The notes beneath the pieces are model-generated. The model saw only the letters and a program-made list of their open reading frames with translations. It ran no database searches and was not told where the DNA came from. Shown here piece after piece: positions 1 through 8,112 of a stretch of 64,000 nt of DNA. This DNA is from JAFASC01 sp034669505 (GTDB lineage Bacteria > Pseudomonadota > Alphaproteobacteria > Rhizobiales > Beijerinckiaceae), in NCBI GenBank assembly GCA_034669505.1, contig JAXDNJ010000005.1, positions 121,413-185,412 of the forward strand, in the 5' to 3' direction. Positions within the stretch are counted from its first letter, which is position 1. Every line of letters starts with the position of its first letter. A program made the translations under genes and the position numbers.

Positions 1-207
1 CCATATCAGGCGCGACAGCGGCGGCCCGCCGGGGTCGGTCGAGAAAGATGCGATCGACGGCACGAGCGCAAAAACAATTTCCTGATCGTAATGCAGCGCC
101 CAGCACACACCCGGCGGGGTAAGCACCGAGATCGCGAAGCGCAGCGAGCGCAACCACAGCGGATCGCCGAGCGTGCGTTGGTTAAAAAACCGTTCGGCAA
201 ATTGCAT
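1..207 (-). CDS. N-terminal part of an unidentified membrane protein, cut by the window edge
   Basis: An open frame runs leftwards from an ATG at 207 and leaves the window without a stop, giving 69 codons. The translation starts MQFAERFFNQRTLGDPLWLR and continues through a hydrophobic stretch (about residues 24-54) that ends near a TDPGGPP motif. Such a motif after a first membrane segment is compatible with FUSC-type or other inner-membrane proteins, but this is only a guess because most of the protein is missing. It is divergent from the sigma-54 regulator starting at 324, and the 116 bp between them must hold both promoters. I did not recognise a specific promoter there. Confidence 0.5.
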   Translation of the reverse strand, partial: MQFAERFFNQRTLGDPLWLRSLRFAISVLTPPGVCWALHYDQEIVFALVPSIASFSTDPGGPPLSRLIW

Positions 208-323
208 AGCGTCCTGATGCGGCCGCGTCGCCCGCGAAGGGGGCATTAACACCGCATTTACCCTGATCAACGAGCATGCGGAAATCCAAAGCGCGGGGTC
301 CGCGCGCCGCCCGCCGGGACTTG

Positions 324-1832
324 ATGATCTCGACCATCCTCATCGCAGACGACGATCCGGTTCAGCGGCGCCTCCTCGAAGCCACGGTGCGCCGCTTCGG
401 CTACTCAGCGGAAGTCGTCGACTGCGGCGAGGCGGCGCTGGCGCGGCTCGAGGCCGCAGGCCAGACATCGATCGATCTCCTGATCCTCGACCTCGTCATG
501 CCCGATCTCGACGGCATGGGCGTGCTTGGCCGGATGCGCGAGCGCAAGATCGCCGTGCCAGTCATCGTGCAGACCGCGCATGGTTCGATCGAGGCGGTGA
601 TCTCGGCGATGCGTGCGGGCGCGCATGATTTCGTCGTGAAGCCTGTCGGTGCCGAACGGCTGCAAGTCTCGATCAAGAACGCGCTTCGCACCGACGCGCT
701 CGAAGAAGAAATCCGGCGCATCAATCGGCGCAATTCCGGCACGCTCGGCTTCAAGGACCTCGTGTCGAAAAGCGAGGAGATGGCGCGCATTATCCGGCTC
801 GGCGAGCGCGCGGCGCGCTCGACGATTCCGGTGCTGATCGAAGGCGAGTCGGGCGTCGGCAAGGAACTCGTCGCCCGCGCGATCCAAGGCGCCTCGGATA
901 GGCGGGGCAAGTCGTTCGTTACTGTGAATTGCGGCGCGCTGCCGGAAAATCTCGTCGAATCCATTCTCTTCGGGCACGAGAAGGGCGCCTTCACCGGCGC
1001 GACGGAAAAGCACGCCGGCAAATTCTTGGAAGCGAATGGCGGCACGCTGTTTCTAGACGAAATCGGCGAACTGCCGCTTGAGACGCAGGTGAAGCTTTTG
1101 CGCGCCTTGCAGGAAGGCGAGATCGATCCGATCGGCGCCAAACGCGCTGTGCGCGTTGACATCCGGCTCATCTCGGCGACGAACCAGAATCTGATCGAAC
1201 TCGTGCGCCAGGGGCGTTTTCGCGAGGACCTGTATTACCGGCTGAACGTCTTCCCGATCACGATGCCTTCGCTTCGCGTGCGTCGCGGCGATATCGGTGA
1301 TCTGGCGCGCCGCTTTTGCGCTCGCTTTGCCGCGGAAGAGGGCAAGCGCATCCGCGGCATCACCGCCGAAGCACTGTCCCTGCTTTCGTCATACGATTGG
1401 CCGGGCAATGTCCGGCAATTGGAAAACGCTATCTTCCGCGCCATCGTTCTCTGCGACGGCGATGAATTGACGGTCGCGGAATTCCCGCAGATCGCGGCGC
1501 AGGTCGACGGATTCGATGTGCGCGTGCCGCCGCTCCCGGCGCCAGCAGCCATGACATCCGCAGCGCCACGCGAATTCGTTCGCGTCGAGATCCGCGATCC
1601 CAACGTGTTGCGGCTGCTCGACGAGAGCGGCGATGTGCGCCGGCTGGAGATGCTGGAGGCGGAGACGATCCGTTTTGCGCTGTCGCATTATCGCGGACAG
1701 ATGTCGGAAATGGCGCGCCGGCTCGGCATCGGGCGCTCGACGCTATACCGCAAGATGAAGGAATACGGGCTGAACGATCCAAGCGCCGATGCAGAAGAAG
1801 CCGGCGACCTGGAGCAGGGTACCGCGGCTTGA
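324..1832 (+). CDS. sigma-54-dependent response regulator (receiver, AAA+, Fis-type HTH)
   Basis: This is an NtrC-class activator of 502 residues. The receiver domain (about 1-120) has the acidic pocket D9-D11, the phospho-acceptor D56 in LILDLVMPD and the KP pair at K106. The AAA+ domain has Walker A GESGVGKE (174-181), the sigma-54 contact loop GAFTGA (221-226) and Walker B TLFLDE (241-246). A Fis-like helix-turn-helix ends the protein (about 460-483). The open frame also has an ATG at 276, but the start at 324 (MISTILIADDD) puts the receiver at the N-terminus as in the family. No histidine kinase is adjacent, so its signal and targets cannot be named. It converges with the acetyltransferase gene at 1844. 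Confidence 0.9.
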   Translation: MISTILIADDDPVQRRLLEATVRRFGYSAEVVDCGEAALARLEAAGQTSIDLLILDLVMPDLDGMGVLGRMRERKIAVPVIVQTAHGSIEAVISAMRAGAHDFVVKPVGAERLQVSIKNALRTDALEEEIRRINRRNSGTLGFKDLVSKSEEMARIIRLGERAARSTIPVLIEGESGVGKELVARAIQGASDRRGKSFVTVNCGALPENLVESILFGHEKGAFTGATEKHAGKFLEANGGTLFLDEIGELPLETQVKLLRALQEGEIDPIGAKRAVRVDIRLISATNQNLIELVRQGRFREDLYYRLNVFPITMPSLRVRRGDIGDLARRFCARFAAEEGKRIRGITAEALSLLSSYDWPGNVRQLENAIFRAIVLCDGDELTVAEFPQIAAQVDGFDVRVPPLPAPAAMTSAAPREFVRVEIRDPNVLRLLDESGDVRRLEMLEAETIRFALSHYRGQMSEMARRLGIGRSTLYRKMKEYGLNDPSADAEEAGDLEQGTAA

Positions 1833-1843
1833 TCGCCGCGCCG

Positions 1844-2428
1844 TCAACTGCCGAGCCGCGGCAGCCAGGTGCGCCGTTGCAGATCGACCATGGCGGTCGC
1901 AAAGCTCGTCGCGTCCTCGACGATTTCCTTCCACTGCGTGACCGGTGTCGGTGCGCGTCGGCCGACGAGCTTGCCGGTGACTTCGTCGGTTTCAAAGTGC
2001 AGCTCGGCCTGGAAATGCCTGGCGAGGTTCTGCATGGCACGGTTGGTGGCAAGGCACGACATGTAGAGCGTCTCGACACGGGCATTGCGCGCGGCGCGAA
2101 CGATGCGCGTCATCAGCTCCTTGCCGACGCCGCGGCGGCGCCAATCGTGCTCGACGCTGAACGCGGCCTCGGCAACCCGATGATCGTCGCCGATCATGCG
2201 CAATTCACCGGCGCCGCGAAGTTCGCCGTCAACGAAGTAGCCGAAAATCGAACCCTCAAGCCTGAAGCATCGCTCGGCGTAATTGCGGATGAAATCGTCC
2301 GACACGCCCATGGCGAACCGGTCATGGCGGCTGTCAGCGTCAAGACGCAAGAGGTGGTCGCGGAAGCCTGGTTCGTCGCTCGGCCAAAGTTTGCGGATAA
2401 ATCCAGAGCGGATCGCCTGGTCGCTCAT
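1844..2428 (-). CDS. GNAT-family N-acetyltransferase
   Basis: The 194-residue product has a GNAT fold. The acetyl-CoA binding motif A is seen as RRRGVGKELM, after the strand AEAAFSVEHDW. An upstream ATG at 2506 exists, but MSDQAIRSGF at 2428 follows a good AGGAG ribosome site about 8 bases away and is chosen. The N-terminal LWPSDEPGFRDHL region resembles standalone GNAT domains of Rhizobiales and the acetyltransferase domain of Pat-type protein acetyltransferases, so a protein or small-molecule amine could be the acceptor. The substrate cannot be told from sequence. It is the last gene before the convergent regulator and lies downstream of mtaB on the same strand. Confidence 0.75.
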   Translation of the reverse strand: MSDQAIRSGFIRKLWPSDEPGFRDHLLRLDADSRHDRFAMGVSDDFIRNYAERCFRLEGSIFGYFVDGELRGAGELRMIGDDHRVAEAAFSVEHDWRRRGVGKELMTRIVRAARNARVETLYMSCLATNRAMQNLARHFQAELHFETDEVTGKLVGRRAPTPVTQWKEIVEDATSFATAMVDLQRRTWLPRLGS

Positions 2429-2520
2429 ATTGCTCTCCTGCCATCTGGCGGAATGCTGGCTCCCTGGCGGCGTTCCTCCTGAACGAAACATGTTGCGCCG
2501 CAACAAAATTTCAAGCCAAC

Positions 2521-3729
2521 TTAGCTGGATCTGAGCAGCATCAGGGCCGCGCCGTCATGGCCTCCGACCTCGCCAGCAACGAGCGTGCCGGGCTCGCTTT
2601 CGGGCAAGAGAACGGGCGTGAAATCTTCGGCGCGGCCCTTGCCGCCGCGCTCGGCAAGCACAGTGATGCGGCGCCCGATCTGCGCGTCGAGATGCCGGGC
2701 AAAGGCTGCGGCGCCTGCCTGTCTCAGCCGCGCGGCGCGCGCTTTGGCCACAGCCGGGGTTACCTGCGGCATCCGCGCCGCCGGCGTGGCGGGCCGGGGC
2801 GAATAGGGGAAGGCGTGGACGTGCGTCAACCCGCAATCCCCGATCAAGGAAAGCGTGTCCTCGAACATCACTTCGGTCTCGGTCGGAAAACCGGCGATCA
2901 GATCGGCACCGAAGACAATTTCTGAACGCGCCTGCCGTAGCTCCCGGCAGACGCGGATTGCATCGACGCGGGAATGGCGGCGCTTCATCCGCTTCAGAGT
3001 CAGGTCGTTCCCGGCCTGGAGCGACAGGTGGAGGTGCGGCATCAGCCGCTTTTCCCGCGCGATCGCGTCGAGAAGCGGCGGGTCGATCTCGGCGACATCA
3101 AGCGAGGAGAGGCGCAGCCGCGCGAGACCGGGTACCTCTGCGAGAATTCGGGTCACCAGATCACCGAGCCGCGGCCTGTCCGGCAGGTCGGCGCCCCAGG
3201 AGGTGAGATCCACGCCCGTCAGCACCACTTCGCGATGGCCCGAGGCGACGAGCGCTGCCACCTCCCTAAGCACGTCAGCGGGGGACACCGAGCGCGAGGC
3301 GCCGCGGCCGAACGGGATGATGCAGAAGGTGCAGCGGTGATTGCAGCCGTTCTGGATCGCGACGAAGCCGCGGGTGTGGCCCTCGATGCCGGCGGACGGC
3401 TCAAGACCGGCAGGAGCCCCCCAAATTGCCGACGCGGTCTTCTGCGCATTCGGCACGATTTCCGCCAATTCACGCATCTCCGCGAAGGCGGTGCTGTCGG
3501 TCTCGACCGCACAGCCGGTTGCGACGATCCGGGCTTGCGGACGCTCCCGTGCGATGCGTCGGATCGCTTGGCGCGCCTGACGCGTCGCCTCCGCCGTGAC
3601 CGCGCAGGTGTTGACGATGACGAGATCGCGCTGGCCGGCGACAAGCGCGGCACGCCGCATCGCCTCTGATTCGACGAGGTTCAGCCGGCAGCCGAAGGTG
3701 AGCACTTCGACTGGGGCGTGGACCGTCAC
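2521..3729 (-). CDS. mtaB: tRNA t6A37 methylthiotransferase MtaB
   Basis: This radical-SAM methylthiotransferase converts N6-threonylcarbamoyladenosine at position 37 of ANN-decoding tRNAs to its 2-methylthio form. The N-terminal UPF0004 domain carries the auxiliary cluster cysteines C14, C42 and C73. The radical-SAM CxxxCxxC motif is C129, C133 and C136 (CNHRCTFC). A TRAM-like region ends the 402-residue protein. The start overlaps the stop of dapF by four bases (ATGA), so the two are translationally coupled. The dapF-mtaB order is common in Rhizobiales. MiaB is excluded because the protein is shorter and of the MtaB subgroup (GFVAIQNGCNHRC), which I judge by eye. Confidence 0.88.
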   Translation of the reverse strand: MTVHAPVEVLTFGCRLNLVESEAMRRAALVAGQRDLVIVNTCAVTAEATRQARQAIRRIARERPQARIVATGCAVETDSTAFAEMRELAEIVPNAQKTASAIWGAPAGLEPSAGIEGHTRGFVAIQNGCNHRCTFCIIPFGRGASRSVSPADVLREVAALVASGHREVVLTGVDLTSWGADLPDRPRLGDLVTRILAEVPGLARLRLSSLDVAEIDPPLLDAIAREKRLMPHLHLSLQAGNDLTLKRMKRRHSRVDAIRVCRELRQARSEIVFGADLIAGFPTETEVMFEDTLSLIGDCGLTHVHAFPYSPRPATPAARMPQVTPAVAKARAARLRQAGAAAFARHLDAQIGRRITVLAERGGKGRAEDFTPVLLPESEPGTLVAGEVGGHDGAALMLLRSS

Positions 3730-4592
3730 GCGGCCACCCCGGCGAAAGCGGCCGGGTCGAGCCGCGTCTCGAATTCGAGTTCGACCGGGCCGCTCATCAG
3801 CACGTGGTCGTCCTCGGCGCGCCAGGCGATGGTGAGTTCGCCGCCGGGCAGCACCACGGCGGCGCGCCGCTCAGTCAAACCGAGGCGCGAAGCGGCGACC
3901 AGCGCCGCACAGGCAGCCGAACCGCAGGCGAGCGTCGCCCCGGCGCCACGCTCCCAGACCCGCAGCAGGATGCGATCGCGGCCGGCGATCTCCGCAAACG
4001 AAACGTTGGCGCGCTCAGGAAACAGCGGGTGGTGCTCGATGCGCGGCCCAAGCGCACGCAGATCGACCGCTGCCGCATCCGGCACGAAAAAAATCGAGTG
4101 CGGATTGCCCATGCTGAGCGCCGCAAATATCTGCGGCGCGCCGGCAACCGGCGGATCGAGCCGCACACGGGTCGTGTCGCCGACGTCGCGCGCGAGCGGG
4201 ATTTCGCGCCAGCCAAAGCGCGGCAGCCCCATGTCAACGGTGAATGCGAACTCGCCGTCGCGCGTCACCGGCAGCGGGCCAGCGTCGCTTTCGAGCAGGA
4301 GGTCACGTCCCTCCATTCCGCGCATCAGCAGGTAGGCCACGCAGCGCGTGCCGTTGCCGCAGGCATCAGAGACCGAGCCATCGTTGTTATAGATGCGCAG
4401 CCGCGCCGCGCTTCCCGGGCGGTCCGGATCGTGCAGAACCATGAGCTGATCGAAGGCGAGGCCTGGCACGTGATGGATCGCCCGCGCCTCGCCCGCGCTC
4501 ACGCGGTGAGCGCTGCCGCGGAGGTCCAGCACGGCAATTGCATTGCCGATGCCGTTCATCCTCACGATCGGCCGGTGGGCGAGAGAAGTCAT
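3726..4592 (-). CDS. dapF: diaminopimelate epimerase
   Basis: DapF interconverts LL- and meso-diaminopimelate for lysine and peptidoglycan synthesis in the cytoplasm. The 288-residue protein has both catalytic cysteine motifs: C78 in DACGNGTRC and C223 in TLACGSAAC, plus MGNPHSIFF, which lines the active site. The start at 4592 gives an 11-residue extension before MNGIGNAIAVLD. An internal ATG at 4559 is an alternative. It forms an operon with mtaB through a four-base overlap. Confidence 0.95.
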   Translation of the reverse strand: MTSLAHRPIVRMNGIGNAIAVLDLRGSAHRVSAGEARAIHHVPGLAFDQLMVLHDPDRPGSAARLRIYNNDGSVSDACGNGTRCVAYLLMRGMEGRDLLLESDAGPLPVTRDGEFAFTVDMGLPRFGWREIPLARDVGDTTRVRLDPPVAGAPQIFAALSMGNPHSIFFVPDAAAVDLRALGPRIEHHPLFPERANVSFAEIAGRDRILLRVWERGAGATLACGSAACAALVAASRLGLTERRAAVVLPGGELTIAWRAEDDHVLMSGPVELEFETRLDPAAFAGVAA

Positions 4593-4683
4593 ATTCGGGT
4601 CCTAGTCCCGCGACATATAGGCGAAAGCGGCGGGCGCCACTATGTCCTCGGATGGCGGGCGCCAAACGGATGCGGAGCGGCAC

Positions 4684-5379
4684 ATGAGCAGGTTTCGAAC
4701 GATCGTTGCTTCGCGAATGAGCCAGCTGAGCCTCCCGCTAGCAGCTCTGTGTGCGGTCTGGCTGGCATTTGGCCCAGTGGACGCCGCCTTCGCTCAAAGC
4801 CCGGCGGCGCCGGCTGCTCCGGCAACACCGCCCGCCATCTCGCCGCCCGCCCCACCGCCCGCGCCGGGTGCCCCGTCCACCGCTCAGCAGCCGGCGGACG
4901 AGTCGGCCGTCGATGCGGCCCAGACCGTCGAGGTGCCGGCGCGTCCTGTCGCGCTCATGCGCGGCTCCTCGACTTGGGACGACGGGTTCAAGTCGATCAC
5001 CGGCGCGCTGACGCAAATTCACACCGAGATGCAGAAGGCGGGACTGACCGCGTCAGGCCATCCATTCACGGTGTTTGTCGAAACCGACGATGCCGGCTTC
5101 CGCTACGAGGCGATGGTTCCGCTCGACAAGGCGCCGGAAGGCAAGAGCGAGCTCACGAAAGCCATCCAGATCGGCTCCTCGCCCTCCGGCAAAGCGATGA
5201 AGTTCCTGCATCGCGGTGCGTATGAAGACATCGATGCGACCTATGAGGCGATCACCGCTTATCTCGACGAAAAGAATATCGAAGCGCAGAATCTGTTTAT
5301 CGAGGAATATTTGACGCCGCCAAAGGCACCGGACGATTCGAGCCTGGAGGTCGATATCTACGTGTTCATCAAGGGGTGA
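4684..5379 (+). CDS. secreted GyrI-like (AraC effector-binding type) domain protein
   Basis: The 231-residue product begins with a signal peptide (hydrophobic segment LPLAALCAVWLAF, likely cleavage after AFA before QSP). A Pro/Ala-rich linker follows (about residues 38-85), then a C-terminal GyrI-like/SRPBCC-type effector-binding domain (about 100-231, ending LEVDIYVFIKG). The frame stays open to 4642, but ATG 4684 directly precedes the signal sequence and is preferred. GyrI-like domains normally bind small hydrophobic ligands or DNA gyrase in the cytoplasm, so an exported version suggests a periplasmic ligand-binding role. It sits alone between dapF and the cobalamin riboswitch. Its function is unknown. 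Confidence 0.7.
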   Translation: MSRFRTIVASRMSQLSLPLAALCAVWLAFGPVDAAFAQSPAAPAAPATPPAISPPAPPPAPGAPSTAQQPADESAVDAAQTVEVPARPVALMRGSSTWDDGFKSITGALTQIHTEMQKAGLTASGHPFTVFVETDDAGFRYEAMVPLDKAPEGKSELTKAIQIGSSPSGKAMKFLHRGAYEDIDATYEAITAYLDEKNIEAQNLFIEEYLTPPKAPDDSSLEVDIYVFIKG

Positions 5380-5478
5380 CGTGTCGTGCGGATGGCCCGC
5401 TGCCCGAGGTGCCGCAGCGTGACGGGGATTGGTTCGGAGGGGTAGGCCCGTCCGGTCCAAAGCGCCAGTCCCGCTGGT

Positions 5479-5507
5479 TTGACGGCGGCCGGTCGCTGTA
5501 GCATCTT
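5479..5507 (+). promoter_or_regulatory. sigma-70-type promoter of the cobalamin operon
   Basis: A TTGACG -35 box at 5479-5484 is followed after 17 bp by CATCTT at 5502-5507. The predicted start lies about 7 bases further on, which coincides with the 5' edge of the riboswitch paired stem at 5514. That coincidence is the main support, because the -10 box is only a moderate match. Confidence 0.55.
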
Positions 5508-5513
5508 GCCCTC

Positions 5514-5692
5514 GCGACGGTCCTCCGCAAGGAGGCGAAGAGGGAATGCGACCAGGCGGCGAAGGCCATCCGGAGCGCAGCTGCCCCCGCAACTGTCGGC
5601 GTCGAGACGCGTGTCGAGGCCACTGATTTCATGGAGGAGATCGGGAAGGCGGCACGCGGCGGTGAAGCGCCAGCCAGGAGACCTGCCGTCGC
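5514..5692 (+). promoter_or_regulatory. cobalamin (B12) riboswitch
   Basis: The leader carries the conserved elements of the adenosylcobalamin aptamer in order: AGGGAATGC, the B12-box core GCCCCCGCAACTGT, GCCACTG, GGGAAGGC and the 3' box AGCCAGGAGACCTGCC. A closing stem is visible, with GCGACGG at 5514-5520 pairing with CCGTCGC at 5686-5692. Downstream, a small GCCG/CGGC hairpin sits just before the AAGGAGG ribosome site of cbtB, so control could be at translation initiation. Binding of cobalamin is expected to repress the downstream cobalt-uptake and cobalamin-synthesis genes. Confidence 0.95.
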
Positions 5693-5735
5693 CGAGACTG
5701 AACCAACGCTGCCGGTGGGGCGGCAAGGAGGCTTC

Positions 5736-5924
5736 ATGAACACCCATTCCATCGCACTCGACGCTGGCATAGTCTCAACGCCCCGCAGCGAGGCGCTGAA
5801 GGCCGCGCTGATTGCGGCTGTGCTCGGCGTCGGTCTCGTGTTCCTGACAGGCTTTGCGCACACGCTCGTTCTGCACAACGGCGCCCACGATACGCGGCAC
5901 GCGCTCAGCTTCCCCTGTCACTGA
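5736..5924 (+). CDS. cbtB: cobalt transporter subunit CbtB
   Basis: This 62-residue protein has one membrane helix (about residues 22-42) and a histidine-rich C-terminus with HNGAHDTRHALSFPCH, the CbtB hallmark thought to bind cobalt. The longer open frame reads through the riboswitch; the real start is the ATG at 5736, behind AAGGAGG. It is the first gene under the B12 riboswitch and is followed by cbtA after 7 bases. Confidence 0.9.
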   Translation: MNTHSIALDAGIVSTPRSEALKAALIAAVLGVGLVFLTGFAHTLVLHNGAHDTRHALSFPCH

Positions 5925-5931
5925 CCTGAAG

Positions 5932-6690
5932 ATGATCCAGCGTGTGCTGAAGGCTGGCTTCCTCGCCGGCCTTATTGTCGGGCTTGCGATCGCGGCCCTG
6001 CAGCATTTCACGACGTCGCAATTGATCCTGCAGGGCGAGGTTTATGAGAAGGCATCCGAGCGTCAACATCATGCGGGCCTGAGGTCACCGGCGTTGCCGA
6101 TCGTCCTCGTGCACGATCATGGCTCCGGCACCGCAACGACCGCGCCGGAAGAGGAAGACGAGGGTTGGCAGCCGGCCAACGGCTGGCAGCGGATCACCGC
6201 AACCAGCCTCGCGACGGTCGCGACCTCAATCGGTTACGCGCTGATCCTCATCGCAGCGATGCTGGCGGCCGGCGTTCCGATCCTGCTGCGCACCGCCCTC
6301 TTGTGGGCCATCGCGGCGTTTGCGGCGACATCGCTTGCGCCGGCCCTTGGGCTCGCGCCGGAATTGCCGGGCAGCGCTGGCGCGCCCCTACTCTGGCGGC
6401 AGATCTGGTGGCTTGCGACGGCGCTCTGCACCGGCGGCGGACTCTTCCTGCTGGCGCGGCTTGAATATACGACGGCAAAGATCGTTGGAATGGTCCTTAT
6501 CGTGCTGCCGCATCTCATCGGCGCGCCGAAGCCGCCGAGTTTCAAGAGCACGGCGCCGGCCGAACTCGCGGCGCAGTTTGCTGCGACCTCGCTGGTTGTC
6601 AGCGCGCTTCTGTGGGCGCTGCTCGGCCTTGCCGTGGGTTATGCCTGGCAGCGCGTCGCCGTCCGGCAGCAAACCGTGCTCGCAACGTGA
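5932..6690 (+). CDS. cbtA: cobalt transporter subunit CbtA
   Basis: CbtA is the integral membrane partner of CbtB in a B12-regulated cobalt uptake system. The 252-residue protein begins MIQRVLKAGFLAGLIVGL and shows about six hydrophobic segments, with an acidic, histidine-containing loop (VLVHDHGSG, EEEDEG) after the first one. The start at 5932 was chosen because it opens directly into the first membrane helix. Its stop overlaps the GTG start of the next gene. Confidence 0.9.
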   Translation: MIQRVLKAGFLAGLIVGLAIAALQHFTTSQLILQGEVYEKASERQHHAGLRSPALPIVLVHDHGSGTATTAPEEEDEGWQPANGWQRITATSLATVATSIGYALILIAAMLAAGVPILLRTALLWAIAAFAATSLAPALGLAPELPGSAGAPLLWRQIWWLATALCTGGGLFLLARLEYTTAKIVGMVLIVLPHLIGAPKPPSFKSTAPAELAAQFAATSLVVSALLWALLGLAVGYAWQRVAVRQQTVLAT

Positions 6691-7079
6691 CACGCGTGCG
6701 CACAACGATCCATGTCTGCACGACCTGCCGCCTCGGTGACGAACCACTGGAACCGAAAGAGGCGCGCTCCGGCGCGCGTCTTTACCGCGAGCTAAGTCAA
6801 GGCGCTGCAAACAAAGACTTGGAGATCGTTCCGGTCGAATGTCTCAGCGTCTGCAAACGGCCGGTGACGATCGGGTTCTCCGCGCCGGGCAAGTGGAGCT
6901 ACATCTACGGCGACTTTCCGCCGGAGAGCAGCGCGGAAGCCATCCTCGCGGCCGCGCAACTCTATGCCGACGCACCGGACGGGCTCATTCCCTGGCGCGA
7001 GCGACCTGAAGGAATCAAGCGCGGCGTCATCGCGCGCGTACCACCTGCTTTCACCGTGCTACCTGAGGCGGCCGAATGA
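6687..7079 (+). CDS. DUF1636 family putative metal-binding protein
   Basis: The protein is 130 residues long and starts at a GTG whose GTGA overlaps the cbtA stop; a longer frame upstream is a shadow of cbtA. It has a CTTC pair near the N-terminus (HVCTTCR) and a second cysteine pair in VECLSVCKR, a thioredoxin-like arrangement that could hold a 2Fe-2S cluster or a metal. DUF1636 proteins are recurrently found in cobalt and cobalamin operons of Rhizobiales between cbtA and cobW. A role in cobalt handling is inferred from this context only. Confidence 0.75.
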   Translation: MTRVRTTIHVCTTCRLGDEPLEPKEARSGARLYRELSQGAANKDLEIVPVECLSVCKRPVTIGFSAPGKWSYIYGDFPPESSAEAILAAAQLYADAPDGLIPWRERPEGIKRGVIARVPPAFTVLPEAAE

Positions 7080-8110
7080 GCGGCACCCTCCAAAAGGTGC
7101 CGGTGACGATCGTCACCGGCTTTCTCGGCGCCGGCAAGACGACGCTGATCCGGCACGTGCTCGAACACGTGCGCGGTCGCCGTCTCGCGCTGATCGTCAA
7201 CGAATTCGGCGATGTCGGCGTCGACGGAGAAATTTTGCGCTCCTGCGGTGCCGAGAGCTGTCCCGACGAGAACATTGTCGAACTCGCCAATGGCTGTCTC
7301 TGCTGCACGGTCGCCGACGATTTCGTACCGACGATCGAAGCGCTTTTGGCGCATGAGAAGCGGCCGGATCATATCGTCGTCGAAACATCGGGTCTCGCGC
7401 TGCCAAAGCCGCTCATAAAGGCATTCGATTGGCCGGATTTGCGCGCGCGCGTGACCGTCGATGGCGTGATCGCCGTTGTCGACGGACCGGCGGTGGCGGA
7501 AGGGCGCTTCGCCGATAATCCCGCGGCAGTGCAGCGCCAGCGCGCCGCCGATCAATCGGTCGACCACGACAATTCGCTCGAAGAAGTCTACGAAGACCAG
7601 CTGCTCTGCGCCGACCTCGTCGTCCTCAACAAGGCCGATCTCTTGCAGGACGCGAACATTCGCGGCCTGTCAGCTGCAATAAGCGCGGCGGCGCCGCGTG
7701 CGAAAATCGTCGTGACGCAGAACGGCCGGATCGACCCGGCGATCCTTCTTGGCCTTGCGGCCGCCGCTGAAGACGATCTCACGCAGCGTCCCTCGCATCA
7801 CGACGCGGAGGACGATCATGACCACGACGATTTCGAAACGTTCATCGTCGACGTGGCTGCGCCCAAAGATGCCGGGAGGTTCGTCGAGCGGCTCAAATCC
7901 GTCGCCGCCGATCATGACATCCTGCGGATGAAGGGTTTTGTCGAAATCGAAGGCCGGCCGATGCGTCTGCTCGTGCAAGGGGTCGGCGCACGTTTTTCTC
8001 ATCATTTTGACCGGCCCTGGCGCGCCGATGAGCGGCGCGGAAGCCGCCTCGTGGTGATCGGCGAGAAGGGCCTCGATCGCGACGCCATCGCGGCGGCTCT
8101 GACGGGATAG
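7076..8110 (+). CDS. cobW: cobalamin biosynthesis GTPase CobW
   Basis: CobW is a G3E-family P-loop GTPase believed to deliver cobalt to the CobNST chelatase. The 344-residue protein has Walker A GFLGAGKT (about 15-22), the metal-binding CxCC motif C73-L-C75-C76, and the base-recognition motif NKAD near residue 184. A His/Asp-rich loop (HHDAEDDHDHDD) precedes the CobW C-terminal domain. It overlaps DUF1636 by four bases and precedes cobN by two. Confidence 0.93.
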   Translation: MSGTLQKVPVTIVTGFLGAGKTTLIRHVLEHVRGRRLALIVNEFGDVGVDGEILRSCGAESCPDENIVELANGCLCCTVADDFVPTIEALLAHEKRPDHIVVETSGLALPKPLIKAFDWPDLRARVTVDGVIAVVDGPAVAEGRFADNPAAVQRQRAADQSVDHDNSLEEVYEDQLLCADLVVLNKADLLQDANIRGLSAAISAAAPRAKIVVTQNGRIDPAILLGLAAAAEDDLTQRPSHHDAEDDHDHDDFETFIVDVAAPKDAGRFVERLKSVAADHDILRMKGFVEIEGRPMRLLVQGVGARFSHHFDRPWRADERRGSRLVVIGEKGLDRDAIAAALTG

Positions 8111-8112
8111 AC

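Noticed and set aside
2429..2520. GGAAC on the minus strand before the acetyltransferase gene
   Set aside because: No NGTT at 16 or 17 bp; the match is limited to the -35 box.
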